In this document: in pieces, positions 10,959 through 20,195 of the stretch
How positions within the stretch are numbered: position 1 is the stretch's first letter
Layout: every line of letters starts with the position of its first letter
From: Bradyrhizobium sacchari
Lineage (GTDB): Bacteria; Pseudomonadota; Alphaproteobacteria; Rhizobiales; Xanthobacteraceae
Direction of reading: 5' to 3'
DNA length: 64,000 nt
Assembly: GCF_002068095.1 (NCBI RefSeq)
Contig: NZ_LWIG01000013.1
Coordinates: forward strand, 52,373-116,372
Position numbers and translations under genes: made by a program
Notes under the pieces: generated by a model
Told to the model about the DNA's origin: nothing
The model's database searches: none
What the model saw: only the letters and a program-made list of their open reading frames with translations

Positions 10959-11758
10959 TGCAGTCCGGGCGGGACGGGGCGCAGGATCCGGGCCGGCTTC
11001 GTCCGCCGGGTCTCGGCCTGCTGCTGGCTGAAGCCCGCGGACTGTTCGAGCTCAATGCGAGCCTTTTGCTCTCCCCGCTCCTGATGCGTGCGCCCGGAGG
11101 CGACGGCCATCCGGTGCTGGCGCTGCCTGGCTTTCTCGCCAGCGATCTTTCGATGGCGCCGATGCGGCGCTATCTCAGCGAGCTTGGCTACGAGGCACAT
11201 GCCTGGCGGATGGGCCGCAATCTCGGCGGGCTGGAGCGGATGCGGGAGGCTTTGCGCAGGCGTCTCGCCGAAATCCACGCGGCGAGCGGGCGAAGGGTCA
11301 GCCTGATCGGATGGAGCCTCGGCGGCGTCTATGCCCGCGATCTCGCGCTTTGGGCGCCCGAGAAGGTCCGCTACGTCGTTATGCTCGGCAGCCCCTTTGC
11401 CAATGACGTTCGCGCGACCAATGCCACGCGGCTCTACGAGGCGCTGTCCGGCGAGCGGGTCGAAGATTACGCGGAGGCGCGCGAAGCGATCGCTGGCGAA
11501 CTGCCGGTGCCTGCCACGTCGATCTATTCGCGTGCCGACGGTGTCGTGAATTGGCGGACCTGCCTGCTGCGTCCCTCCGACCGTGCCGAGAATATCGAGG
11601 TGCACCTGGCGAGCCATATCGGGCTCGGCGTGAACCCCGCGGTGCTGTGGGCCGTGGCGGACCGCCTGGCGCAACCGGAGGGGGAGTTCTGGCCATTCGA
11701 CCGGGCGGGGCCCTTTGCCATTGCATATGCCCCGCCGGAGCGGGCAGTATCGGCCTGA
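10958..11758 (+). CDS. Alpha/beta hydrolase, copy 1 of a paralogous pair
   Basis: Protein of 266 residues with an alpha/beta-hydrolase fold: oxyanion region HPVLALPGFLASD, nucleophile elbow GWSLGG with Ser120, acid region near SRADGVVNW and a histidine in ASHIGLGVNP. No signal peptide or membrane segment. The GTG start overlaps the stop of the DUF6489 gene. A clear paralogue lies at 24662-25432, sharing GGDGHPVL, GYxxxxWRxGRN, VGWSLGG, LGSPFA and PAAVYAVADRLAQ-like blocks. Both resemble uncharacterised hydrolases and triacylglycerol-lipase-like proteins of rhizobia. Substrate unknown; lipid or PHA ester cleavage is a guess from context. Confidence 0.85.
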   Translation: MQSGRDGAQDPGRLRPPGLGLLLAEARGLFELNASLLLSPLLMRAPGGDGHPVLALPGFLASDLSMAPMRRYLSELGYEAHAWRMGRNLGGLERMREALRRRLAEIHAASGRRVSLIGWSLGGVYARDLALWAPEKVRYVVMLGSPFANDVRATNATRLYEALSGERVEDYAEAREAIAGELPVPATSIYSRADGVVNWRTCLLRPSDRAENIEVHLASHIGLGVNPAVLWAVADRLAQPEGEFWPFDRAGPFAIAYAPPERAVSA

Positions 11759-11803
11759 CGAGAAGCGCCGCCAAGGCGCCCGTCGAATATTCGGGAGGGA
11801 ACT

Positions 11804-13354
11804 ATGGCTGACGGTAAGAAGCTGTCGTCGCTGGATGCGTCGTTTCTCTATCTGGAAACGCCGGAAATGCCGATGCATGTCGGGAGCATGGCGATCTTTC
11901 GCCTGCCCGACGACTACAAGGGCGACTTCTTCGAAGACTTCAAGGCGATGATCGTCTCGCGCCTGCACATCGCGCCGATCCTGAAGGCGCGGCTGGAGAA
12001 GGCGCCGCTCGACATCGACCATCCCTCCTGGGTCGAGGACGACCAGTTCGACATCGACCGTCACATCTTCCGCGCCAGCCTGCCGCAGCCGCGCGACCGC
12101 GCCACGCTGGAACGCATCGTCGGCTGGATGCACGCCAAGCTGCTCAACCGCGCCCGCCCGCTCTGGGAGTTCTACGTGTTCGAGGGCATGAAGGACAACG
12201 AGGTCGGGCTCTATTCCAAGATGCACCATGCCGCGATCGACGGCGGCGCCGGTGCGGCGCTGACCAGCATGATCTACGACATCTCGCCGATCCCGCGGAA
12301 GGTCGAGCCGCCGACCGGCGGCACCAGGCCCGGACAGGAGCCGCGCGACATCGCCGCGAATCTGCTCGATTCCTATCAGCAGCTGTTCAGCCAGCCGCTC
12401 GATGCTTCGCAAGCGGCGAAGAACCTGCAGCTGCCGCGCACCGGCAAGAGCGACATCGGCTCGATCCTGTTCGACAACGCGATGTACCAGATCGAGAGCG
12501 CGGTGCGCTTTGCCGGCAATATCCCGACCATGGTCAAGAGCGTCTCCGAGGTGCTCGGCAAGGTCTCCGATCCAAAATCGCGCGAGAGCCTTGCCAGCAT
12601 GGTGTCGCCGCCGACCATGCTCAACAAGACGATCTCGTCGGAACGAAGCTTTGCCGGCGTGTCGATCTCGCTGTCGCGGGCCAAGGCGCTGGCCAAGCAG
12701 GCCGGCGGCAAGCTCAACGACGTCGTGTTGGCGCTCGCCTCCGGCGTGGTCCGCCGCTATCTCCAGCAATATGGCACTCTGCCGGCGAAATCCCTGACCG
12801 CCGCCGTGCCGATTTCGCTTCGCGAGGAGGGCAACACCGAGGCCAACAACCAGGTGTTCGGCATGATCTGCGCGATCGCGACCAACATCGACGATCCCAA
12901 GGCGCGGCTGGAAGCCATCATCGCGCAATCGACCAAGTCCAAGGAGATGTCGCATCCGCTGCGCGCCTTGATGCCGCAGGTCTCCAATATCTCGATGCTG
13001 GGCGCGCCGATCATGGTGCAGATCCTGGCGCTGCTCTACAGCCGCTCGAATCTCTCCGACGTGCTGCCGCCGGCCGCCAACATCACCGTGTCCAACGTGC
13101 CGGGGCCGCGGCAGACGCTCTACGCCGCCGGTGCCGAGCTCTTGCACATCTTCCCGGTGTCGATCTCGACGCACGGGCAGGCGCTCAACATCACCGTGCA
13201 GAGCTATCGCGACCAGCTCGACTTCGGCTTCATCGTTGGCGCCAACATCATTCCGCATGTGCAGGTGATGTGCGACATGCTGCCCGAGGAGTTCGCTGCG
13301 CTGGAGGCGGCCTATGCGCCGCCGGCAGCCGACGTCAAGGGTGCTGCCGAGTAG
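11804..13354 (+). CDS. Wax ester synthase/diacylglycerol acyltransferase family protein
   Basis: Acyltransferase of 516 residues, probably transferring acyl-CoA to alcohols or diacylglycerol. The catalytic HHxxxDG motif is HHAAIDG at residues 141-147; PLWE (119-122) and the C-terminal NVPGPR block, both family hallmarks, are also present. N-terminus LSSLDASFLYLETPEMPMHV is typical of WS/DGAT proteins. A GGGAGG ribosome site precedes ATG 11804. The gene lies 45 bp after the alpha/beta hydrolase and 10 bp before an epoxide hydrolase, so the three probably form one transcript. Whether the cell accumulates wax esters or triacylglycerol cannot be told; some homologues have other acyl acceptors. 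Confidence 0.92.
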   Translation: MADGKKLSSLDASFLYLETPEMPMHVGSMAIFRLPDDYKGDFFEDFKAMIVSRLHIAPILKARLEKAPLDIDHPSWVEDDQFDIDRHIFRASLPQPRDRATLERIVGWMHAKLLNRARPLWEFYVFEGMKDNEVGLYSKMHHAAIDGGAGAALTSMIYDISPIPRKVEPPTGGTRPGQEPRDIAANLLDSYQQLFSQPLDASQAAKNLQLPRTGKSDIGSILFDNAMYQIESAVRFAGNIPTMVKSVSEVLGKVSDPKSRESLASMVSPPTMLNKTISSERSFAGVSISLSRAKALAKQAGGKLNDVVLALASGVVRRYLQQYGTLPAKSLTAAVPISLREEGNTEANNQVFGMICAIATNIDDPKARLEAIIAQSTKSKEMSHPLRALMPQVSNISMLGAPIMVQILALLYSRSNLSDVLPPAANITVSNVPGPRQTLYAAGAELLHIFPVSISTHGQALNITVQSYRDQLDFGFIVGANIIPHVQVMCDMLPEEFAALEAAYAPPAADVKGAAE

Positions 13355-13364
13355 GAAGTTCGCC

Positions 13365-14360
13365 ATGATTGACATGCCGCCGCTCAAGTTCGCGACGACG
13401 AACGGAATCCGCATGGGCTATTACGAGGCTGGCCCGGCCGACGACAAGCCGCCGGTCGTGCTGTGCCACGGCTGGCCCGAACTCGCCTTCTCCTGGCGCC
13501 ACCAGATCAAGGCGCTGAGCGAGGCCGGCATCCGCGTGATCGCGCCCGACCAGCGCGGCTATGGCGCGACCGAACGGCCGGAGCCGGTCGAGGCCTACGA
13601 CATCGAGCATCTGACCGGCGATCTCGTCGGACTGCTCGATCATCTGCAGATCGACAAGGCGATTTTCGTCGGCCACGACTGGGGCGGCTTCATCGTTTGG
13701 CAGATGCCGTTGCGGCACATCGACCGGGTCGCTGGCGTGGTCGGCATCAACACGCCCCACACCAATCGCGCCTGGGCCGATCCGATCGAGCTGTTGCGCG
13801 CACGCTTCGGCGACAAGATGTACATCGTGCAGTTCCAGGATCCGGCGCGCGAGCCGGACAGGATTTTCGGCAGCCGTGTCGAACAGACCTTCGATGCGTT
13901 CATGCGTAGGCCGGTGCCGCGCCCGGCCGACGCGCCGCCGGAGGAGGTGGTTGCCGGTGTCGGCGCTTCGCCGCGGCTCAATCTGGCATTTCCGCAGATG
14001 ATTGCCGGCTATGACGCGAAGCACGATCCGCGTACGCCGATCCTGTCTCCGGAAGAGAAGAAAGTCTTCGTCGACGCCTTCACCAGAACCGGCTTCACTG
14101 GCGGCATCAACTGGTACCGCAACATGTCGCGCAACTGGGCGCGTGCCGAGGGGCTTGATCATACGGTCCGCGTGCCGTCGCTGATGATCATGGCCGAGAA
14201 TGACGCGGTATTGCCGCCATCCTCCGCTGACGGCATGGAGAAGCTGATTCCGGATCTCGAGAAGTATCTGGTGAAGGACAGCGGCCATTGGACGCAGCAG
14301 GAGAAGCCGGAAGAGGTCAGCGCCAAGCTGATCGAATGGCGTAGGAGGCGGTTTGGCTAG
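13365..14360 (+). CDS. Epoxide hydrolase (alpha/beta hydrolase family)
   Basis: Protein of 331 residues. Oxyanion motif HGWP (35-38), DQRGYG (62-67), nucleophile Asp105 in GHDWGG, late acid in AENDAVLPP and catalytic His in DSGHWTQQ fit soluble epoxide hydrolases; an Asp nucleophile separates these from esterases. ATG 13365 gives MIDMPPLKFATTNGIRM and follows the acyltransferase stop by 10 bp. With the downstream fused P450, which in BM3-like enzymes can hydroxylate or epoxidise fatty acids, it could turn fatty epoxides into diols. That link is inference; haloalkane dehalogenase is less likely. Confidence 0.88.
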   Translation: MIDMPPLKFATTNGIRMGYYEAGPADDKPPVVLCHGWPELAFSWRHQIKALSEAGIRVIAPDQRGYGATERPEPVEAYDIEHLTGDLVGLLDHLQIDKAIFVGHDWGGFIVWQMPLRHIDRVAGVVGINTPHTNRAWADPIELLRARFGDKMYIVQFQDPAREPDRIFGSRVEQTFDAFMRRPVPRPADAPPEEVVAGVGASPRLNLAFPQMIAGYDAKHDPRTPILSPEEKKVFVDAFTRTGFTGGINWYRNMSRNWARAEGLDHTVRVPSLMIMAENDAVLPPSSADGMEKLIPDLEKYLVKDSGHWTQQEKPEEVSAKLIEWRRRRFG

Positions 14361-14453
14361 CTCGTCATTGCGAGCGGAGCGAAGCAATCCAGGAATCTGT
14401 CCGCGGAGGCACTCTGGATTGCTTCGTCGCAAGGGCTCCTCGCAATGACGAGG
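14361..14453. repeat. Palindromic intergenic repeat, family A copy 1
   Basis: Left arm CTCGTCATTGCGAGCGGAGC, right arm ending CTCGCAATGACGAG, with internal GAAGCAATCCAG and CTGGATTGCTTC also complementary. Six copies of this family occur in the window. This copy separates the epoxide hydrolase from the P450 fusion. Confidence 0.85.
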
Positions 14454-14483
14454 TGACTGATCGATGCAGGGGAAGCGCATTTA

Positions 14484-17400
14484 ATGTCGTCATCCAAGAA
14501 CCGGCTGGACCCGATCCCGCAGCCGCCGACCAAGCCGGTGGTCGGCAACATGCTGTCGCTGGACTCGGCTGCTCCCGTGCAGCATTTGACGCGACTCGCC
14601 AAGGAGCTCGGTCCGATCTTCTGGCTCGACATGATGGGCTCGCCGATCGTCGTCGTTTCCGGCCACGATCTCGTGGACGAGCTCTCCGACGAGAAGCGCT
14701 TCGACAAGACGGTGCGCGGCGCGCTCAGGCGCGTGCGTGCGGTCGGCGGCGACGGCCTATTCACGGCCGACACCCGTGAGCCGAACTGGAGCAAGGCGCA
14801 CAACATCCTGCTGCAGCCGTTCGGCAACCGCGCCATGCAGTCCTACCATCCGAGCATGGTCGACATCGCCGAGCAGCTCGTCCAGAAATGGGAGCGCCTC
14901 AACGCCGATGACGAGATCGACGTCGTCCATGACATGACCGCGCTGACGCTGGACACGATCGGCCTGTGCGGCTTCGACTATCGCTTCAATTCGTTCTACC
15001 GGCGGGACTACCATCCCTTCGTCGAGTCGCTCGTGCGCTCGCTCGAAACCATCATGATGACGCGCGGCCTGCCGTTCGAGCAGCTCTGGATGCAGAAGCG
15101 GCGCAAGACGCTGGCCGAAGACGTCGCCTTCATGAACAAGATGGTCGACGAGATCATCGCCGAGCGCCGCAAGAGCGCGGAGGGGATCGACGACAAGAAG
15201 GACATGCTCGCGGCCATGATGACCGGCGTCGACCGCTCCACCGGCGAGCAGCTCGACGACGTCAACATCCGCTATCAGATCAACACGTTCCTGATCGCGG
15301 GCCACGAGACCACCAGTGGTCTTTTGTCCTACACGCTCTATGCGCTGCTCAAGCACCCCGAGATTCTCAAGAAGGCCTATGACGAGGTGGATCGCGTCTT
15401 CGGCCCCGACCTCAATGCGAAGCCGACCTACCAGCAGGTGACGCAGCTCACCTACATCACGCAGATCTTGAAAGAGGCGCTGCGGCTGTGGCCGCCGGCG
15501 CCGGCCTACGGCATCTCGCCGCTCGCCGACGAGACCATCGGCGGTGGCAGGTACAAGCTCAGGAAGGGCACCTTCATCACCATCCTGGTGACGGCGCTGC
15601 ATCGTGATCCCAGCGTGTGGGGGCCCAACCCCGACGCCTTCGATCCCGAGAATTTCAGCCGCGATGCGGAAGCCAAGCGGCCGGTCAACGCCTGGAAGCC
15701 GTTCGGCAACGGCCAGCGCGCCTGCATCGGCCGCGGCTTTGCCATGCACGAGGCGGCGCTTGCGCTCGGCATGATCCTGCAGCGCTTCAAGCTGATCGAC
15801 CACCAGCGCTACCAGATGCACCTGAAGGAAACGCTGACGATGAAGCCGGAGGGCTTCAAGATCAAGGTGCGTCCGCGCGCCGATCGCGAGCGCGGCGCCT
15901 ATGGCGGGCCTGTCGCGGCGGCTGCTGCGCCGAAGGCGCAGCGCCAGCCCACCACGCGGCCCGGCCACAACACGCCGATGCTGGTGCTCTACGGCTCCAA
16001 TCTCGGCACCGCCGAGGAGCTCGCGACGCGCATGGCGGACCTTGCCGAGATCAACGGCTTTGCCGTGCATCTCGGCCCGCTCGACGAATACGTCGGCAAG
16101 CTGCCGCAGCAGGGCGGCGTGCTCATCATCTGTGCCTCCTACAACGGCGCGCCGCCTGACAATGCGACGCAGTTCGTCAGATGGCTCGGCGACGATTTGC
16201 CCAAGGACGCCTTTGCCGGGGTGCGGTACGCCGTGTTTGGCTGCGGCAACAGCGATTGGGCCGCGACCTATCAGTCGGTGCCGCGCTTCATTGACGAGCA
16301 ATTGTCGAAGCATGGCGCCCGGGCGGTCTATCCGCGCGGCGAGGGCGATGCGCGCAGCGATCTCGACGGCCAGTTCCAGAAATGGTTCCCGGCGGCGGCC
16401 CAGGTCGCGACCAAGGAGTTCGGCATCGACTGGAATTTCACCCGCACGGCCGAGGACGATCCGCTCTACGCGATCGAGCCTGTCGCGGTCACTGCCGTCA
16501 ACACCATCGTCGCCCAGGGCGGCGCGGTCGCGATGAAGGTGCTTGTCAACGACGAGCTTCAGAACAAGAGCGGGCCCAATCCGTCGGAGCGCTCGACACG
16601 TCATATCGAGGTTCAACTGCCGGCCAATGTCAGCTATCGCGTCGGCGATCACTTAAGCGTCGTCCCGCGCAACGATCCGACGCTGGTGGATTCGGTCGCT
16701 CGCCGCTTCGGCTTCCTGCCGGCCGACCAGATCCGGCTCCAGGTCGCCGAAGGTCGGCGTGCGCAATTGCCCGTGGGGGACGCCGTGTCGGTCGGCCGCC
16801 TGCTCAGCGAGTTCGTCGAGTTGCAGCAGGTCGCGACCCGCAAGCAGATCCAGATCATGGCCGATCACACCCGTTGCCCCGTCACGAAGCCGAAGCTGCT
16901 CGGCTTCGTCGGCGAGGAGCCAGAAACGCTTGAGCGTTACCGCACCGAGATCCTGTCCAAGCGCAAATCGGTGTTCGACCTGCTGCTGGAATATCCCGCC
17001 TGCGAATTGCCGTTCCACGCTTATCTGGAGATGCTCTCTCTGCTGGCGCCGCGCTATTACTCGATCTCGTCCTCGCCGTCGGCCGACCCGGCGCGCTGCA
17101 GCGTCACGGTCGGCGTGGTCGAAGGTCCGGCCGCCTCCGGCCGCGGTGTCTACAAGGGCATCTGCTCGAACTACCTCGCCAATCGCCGCGCGGGCGATAC
17201 GATCTATGCCACCGTGCGCGAGACCAAGGCGGGCTTCCGGCTGCCGGATGATTCGTCCGTGCCGATCATCATGATCGGCCCGGGCACGGGACTTGCGCCG
17301 TTCCGCGGCTTCCTTCAGGAGCGCGCGGCGCGCAAGGCGAAGGGGACCACGCTCGGTCCGGCCATGCTGTTCTTCGGCTGTCGCCATCCCGACCAGGATT

Positions 17401-17720
17401 TTCTCTACGCGGACGAGCTGAAGGCGCTGGCCGGCGCCGGCATCGCCGAGCTGTTCACGGCGTTCTCGCGCGCGGACGGACCGAAGACCTATGTGCAGCA
17501 TGTGCTCGCCGCGCAGAAGGACAGGGTGTGGCCGCTGATCGAGCGGGGCGCCATCATCTATGTCTGCGGCGATGGCGGGAAAATGGAGCCCGACGTGAAG
17601 GCCGCACTGGTTGCGATCCATGGCGAGAAGAGCGGCAGCGATGCCGCCGCCAGCGCCCGCTGGATCGAGGAGATGGGTGCGAAGAACCGCTATGTGCTGG
17701 ACGTCTGGGCGGGAGGATAA
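14484..17720 (+). CDS. Self-sufficient cytochrome P450/NADPH-P450 reductase, CYP102 (P450 BM3) type
   Basis: Single-chain fatty-acid monooxygenase of 1078 residues, close in length to P450 BM3. P450 domain about 1-465: GDGLFTAD with Phe93 (equivalent to BM3 Phe87), AGHETT at 272-277, ExxR at 331-334, heme Cys414 in FGNGQRACIG. An Ala/Pro-rich linker (about 465-497) leads to a flavodoxin-like FMN domain starting LVLYGSNLGTAEELA. Then come the FAD domain (RYYSISSSP, GVYKGICSNYLA) and NADPH domain (GPGTGLAPFRGFLQER, YVCGDGG), ending near a Trp. No membrane anchor, so soluble. An AGGGGAAG ribosome site precedes ATG 14484. Expected reaction is subterminal hydroxylation of medium and long fatty acids. 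CYP505-like naming is possible. Confidence 0.96.
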   Translation: MSSSKNRLDPIPQPPTKPVVGNMLSLDSAAPVQHLTRLAKELGPIFWLDMMGSPIVVVSGHDLVDELSDEKRFDKTVRGALRRVRAVGGDGLFTADTREPNWSKAHNILLQPFGNRAMQSYHPSMVDIAEQLVQKWERLNADDEIDVVHDMTALTLDTIGLCGFDYRFNSFYRRDYHPFVESLVRSLETIMMTRGLPFEQLWMQKRRKTLAEDVAFMNKMVDEIIAERRKSAEGIDDKKDMLAAMMTGVDRSTGEQLDDVNIRYQINTFLIAGHETTSGLLSYTLYALLKHPEILKKAYDEVDRVFGPDLNAKPTYQQVTQLTYITQILKEALRLWPPAPAYGISPLADETIGGGRYKLRKGTFITILVTALHRDPSVWGPNPDAFDPENFSRDAEAKRPVNAWKPFGNGQRACIGRGFAMHEAALALGMILQRFKLIDHQRYQMHLKETLTMKPEGFKIKVRPRADRERGAYGGPVAAAAAPKAQRQPTTRPGHNTPMLVLYGSNLGTAEELATRMADLAEINGFAVHLGPLDEYVGKLPQQGGVLIICASYNGAPPDNATQFVRWLGDDLPKDAFAGVRYAVFGCGNSDWAATYQSVPRFIDEQLSKHGARAVYPRGEGDARSDLDGQFQKWFPAAAQVATKEFGIDWNFTRTAEDDPLYAIEPVAVTAVNTIVAQGGAVAMKVLVNDELQNKSGPNPSERSTRHIEVQLPANVSYRVGDHLSVVPRNDPTLVDSVARRFGFLPADQIRLQVAEGRRAQLPVGDAVSVGRLLSEFVELQQVATRKQIQIMADHTRCPVTKPKLLGFVGEEPETLERYRTEILSKRKSVFDLLLEYPACELPFHAYLEMLSLLAPRYYSISSSPSADPARCSVTVGVVEGPAASGRGVYKGICSNYLANRRAGDTIYATVRETKAGFRLPDDSSVPIIMIGPGTGLAPFRGFLQERAARKAKGTTLGPAMLFFGCRHPDQDFLYADELKALAGAGIAELFTAFSRADGPKTYVQHVLAAQKDRVWPLIERGAIIYVCGDGGKMEPDVKAALVAIHGEKSGSDAAASARWIEEMGAKNRYVLDVWAGG

Positions 17721-17736
17721 GCCGAGGCGCGATCTT

Positions 17737-17822
17737 GTAGCCCGGATGGAGCGCGGCGAATCCGGGGTGGTCTTTCCTCACGAGAGTGTTTCCCGGATCG
17801 CGCTTCGCTCCATCCGGGCTAC
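17737..17822. repeat. Palindromic intergenic repeat, family B
   Basis: Arms GTAGCCCGGATGGAGCG (17737-17753) and CGCTCCATCCGGGCTAC (17806-17822) are an exact 17-bp inverted repeat around about 50 bp. It lies just after the P450 fusion and may act as its transcript end. A degraded relative occurs near 63170-63225. Confidence 0.85.
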
Positions 17823-17848
17823 GAGCCAAATCATGCTAATGCTCTCCC

Positions 17849-18535
17849 ATGATTCCCTGGGAAAAGATCGACACCGCCAAAATCCCCGGCTCCGATGAGG
17901 AGCTCCGCCTGATGCGGCGGGGCAAGGAGTTCTCCATCAAGCTCGGCACCAACGAGCTGATGAACAGCCGCCTGTCGGGCTCGGAAGCTGCGCTCGCAAC
18001 CCTTGCCGCCAAGCAGATCGAAAAGGTCGCGAAGCCCGTCGTCCTCATCGGCGGTCTCGGCATGGGCTTTACGCTGCGTGCGGCGCTGGCCGTGCTCGGA
18101 GACAAGGCGAAGATCGTGGTTTCGGAGCTGGTCCCGTCGGTCGTCGCCTGGGCACGCGGCCCGATGGCGGAGGTCTTCGGCGACAGCCTCGACGATGTCA
18201 GGGTAAGGATCCGCGAGACCGATGTCGGCGAAATCATCCGGGCGCAGCGCTCGGCCTTCGACGCCATTCTGCTCGATGTCGACAACGGGCCGGAGGGGCT
18301 GACCCGGAAGGGCAATGATGCGCTCTACAATGCGAGCGGATTGACGGCCGCGAAGGCGGCGCTGCGGCCTGGCGGCGTCCTCGCCGTGTGGTCGTCAGGA
18401 CCGAACCCAGCATTCACCAGACGCCTTCGCAGCGCCGGCTTCGACGTCAACGAGGTCAACGTCCGGGCCACCGGCAGAGGCGGCGGCGCGCGGCACGTGA
18501 TCTGGATCGCGAAGAGGGGGCAGAACGAGGGCTAG
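17849..18535 (+). CDS. Spermidine synthase-like methyltransferase-fold protein
   Basis: Protein of 228 residues with a Rossmann-like SAM/dcSAM-binding core: VLIGGLGMGFTLRAAL (glycine-rich loop), VVSELVPSVVAWARGPM, and DAILLDVDNGPEGL, followed by LRPGGVLAVWSSGP. This pattern matches spermidine-synthase-like proteins without an obvious full polyamine active site. No signal peptide. ATG 17849 lacks a clear ribosome site. The gene converges on the NTF2-like gene with a 4-bp overlap of stops. Substrate cannot be stated; polyamine synthesis is possible but many members of this group are uncharacterised. Confidence 0.8.
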   Translation: MIPWEKIDTAKIPGSDEELRLMRRGKEFSIKLGTNELMNSRLSGSEAALATLAAKQIEKVAKPVVLIGGLGMGFTLRAALAVLGDKAKIVVSELVPSVVAWARGPMAEVFGDSLDDVRVRIRETDVGEIIRAQRSAFDAILLDVDNGPEGLTRKGNDALYNASGLTAAKAALRPGGVLAVWSSGPNPAFTRRLRSAGFDVNEVNVRATGRGGGARHVIWIAKRGQNEG

Positions 18536-18996
18536 AACATCGTGTTGCCGTTTGCCGGATTTTCAGGAATGTCCTGCACGACGTCCCAGTGTTCGACGAT
18601 CTTGCCGTCCTCCAGCTTGAAGATATCCACGATGGCGCGGCCCCTGGTCCCGGGCTCGCGAACGGAGTGGACGTGCAGGATGACGTAGTCGCCATCCACG
18701 AAGCTGCGCTTGATCTCGCTGTGCGCGTTCGGAAGTTTTTCACGGAGGAAGCCGATGAACTTCCGGAAGCCGTCTGGGCCGTCCGGGGCATTGGGATTGT
18801 GCTGGACGTAACGGTTGCCGATATAGGCGATGGCCGCATCCGCATCCTTCTGGTTGAGGCCCTTCTCGTAGAAGGCAAGCACGGCGGCGCGGTTGGCTTC
18901 TTCCTGCGCGCTTGCGGCCAGCGCAGCGCCGCTGCCGAGGCACAGCATGAGAATGGAAGCCGCGATCATTGCGAGCGGGCGGACGGTGAGATGCAT
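18532..18996 (-). CDS. Exported NTF2/SnoaL-like protein
   Basis: Protein of 154 residues with a Sec signal peptide (MHLTVRPLAMIAASILMLCL then cleavage after ALAA, about residue 28) and a SnoaL-like cone fold: AVLAFYEKGLNQKDADAAI, YVQHNPNAPDG, VHSVREPGTRGRAIVDIF, VEHWDVVQDIP. These match the nuclear transport factor 2 / SnoaL-like family; some members act as aldol cyclases or have no known activity. ATG 18996 was chosen because GGAG lies 5 bases upstream and it begins the signal peptide; longer versions place charged residues before it. Probably a single-gene transcript; role unknown. Confidence 0.82.
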   Translation of the reverse strand: MHLTVRPLAMIAASILMLCLGSGAALAASAQEEANRAAVLAFYEKGLNQKDADAAIAYIGNRYVQHNPNAPDGPDGFRKFIGFLREKLPNAHSEIKRSFVDGDYVILHVHSVREPGTRGRAIVDIFKLEDGKIVEHWDVVQDIPENPANGNTMF

Positions 18997-19119
18997 GCGG
19001 ACTCCGAGAGGCCGCAGCCTCTGTTGTGATCGAGGGGCCTCTATAGCTTTCATGCCGGCTTCCGTTAAGACAGTCACCGGCAGCTCACATGGTCACCGCG
19101 AGAGACCACCCGCGTCGAT

Positions 19120-20034
19120 CTATGCCGCCCGCGCTGCTGCGCCATGCGCATGCTTGTCGATGGCGCCGATGATCTCCGGCCAGAAGCGCATCGGCAGCGC
19201 GTGGCCCATGCCCGGGATCATCAACAGCTTTGCGTTCGGAATTGACGCCGCCGTGTCCTTGCCGCCTTCGGGATGGACCAGCGGATCGACCGTGCCGTGA
19301 ATGACGAGCGTCGGGGTCGTCACAGCGTGCAGCCGCTCCTTGCGGCTGCCGGAGGCAAGCACGGCGCGAAGCTGCCGGCCTACGCCGGCCGGATTGAGCC
19401 CGCGCGCGAACACGCGCTCGGCACGGCCAGGGTCGAGCGCTTCCTCTTCGGGGAACGACCCCGCGCGCAGCACCTTCCAGGTCTGACCGAAGCGGACCAT
19501 GAACTCCTCCTTGCTGCGCGGCGGCGGCGCCATCAGCATCGCCGCGGCCTCGCGTGTCGGCGGCGGTATGCGCGGATTGCCCGTGGTCGACATGATCGAG
19601 GTCAGCGAGCGCACGCGCTGCGGAAACGACAGCGTCACCTCCTGCGCGATCATGCCGCCCATGGATGCCCCGACCAGATGCGCCGATTTGATGCCGAGCG
19701 CATCCATCAGGCCGACCGTGTCCTTGGCCATGTCGATCAGCTTGTAGGTTGCGGCCACGGGAATCCGGAGGAAGCGCAGCTTCAGCAGCTCGAGCGGCGT
19801 CAGTCGCTTGCCGCCGGTGAGATGGCTCGACTTGCCGATGTCGCGATTGTCGAAGCGGATCACCCGGAAGCCGTGCGTGGCGAGCTGCTCGCAGAACGCA
19901 TCGTCCCAATGGATCATCTGCGCTCCCAGGCCCATGATCAGCAGCAGCGGCTCGGCATTGTCGTTGCCGAAGATCTCGTAACAGATGTCGATGCCGTTGG
20001 CGCGGACGGTCTGGGGCGGCTGATGGGCGGTCAC
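19120..20034 (-). CDS. Alpha/beta hydrolase
   Basis: Protein of 304 residues with FDNRDIGKSS, nucleophile elbow GASMGG (Ser124), acid in HGTVDPLVHPEGG and His in PGMGHALP. It resembles the large group of esterase/haloperoxidase-like hydrolases that includes DhmA- and PhaZ-type relatives. A GTG start at 20034 is chosen because GGAGG lies 7 bases upstream; an upstream ATG at 20082 has no such site. No signal peptide. It is divergent from the PhaE-like/PhaC pair with about 160 bp between, so it could be linked to PHA metabolism, but substrate is not readable. Confidence 0.85.
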   Translation of the reverse strand: MTAHQPPQTVRANGIDICYEIFGNDNAEPLLLIMGLGAQMIHWDDAFCEQLATHGFRVIRFDNRDIGKSSHLTGGKRLTPLELLKLRFLRIPVAATYKLIDMAKDTVGLMDALGIKSAHLVGASMGGMIAQEVTLSFPQRVRSLTSIMSTTGNPRIPPPTREAAAMLMAPPPRSKEEFMVRFGQTWKVLRAGSFPEEEALDPGRAERVFARGLNPAGVGRQLRAVLASGSRKERLHAVTTPTLVIHGTVDPLVHPEGGKDTAASIPNAKLLMIPGMGHALPMRFWPEIIGAIDKHAHGAAARAA

Positions 20035-20195
20035 TGGGTCCCTCCTGCTGTCGATGCTGTATCGCACGGTTTGCCGCCGCAAAGAAGCGCATGCGCGACG
20101 ACGCCTCCGCCGCTTGCCGGTTGACCGGCCCCGCGCAACGGTGTGGTATGGCGGAAAAGAAGGGCATCGCAGCTCTCGATTTCAGGAGGACGCCG

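Noticed and set aside
10895..13414. 839-codon open frame on the minus strand opposite the acyltransferase and hydrolase genes
   Set aside because: It is the complement of well-recognised plus-strand genes; composition (Arg/His/Asp-rich) and lack of domains are typical of an antisense shadow in GC-rich DNA.
14757..16652. 631-codon minus-strand frame opposite the P450 fusion
   Set aside because: Antisense shadow of an unambiguous CYP102 gene; no ribosome site or family motif.
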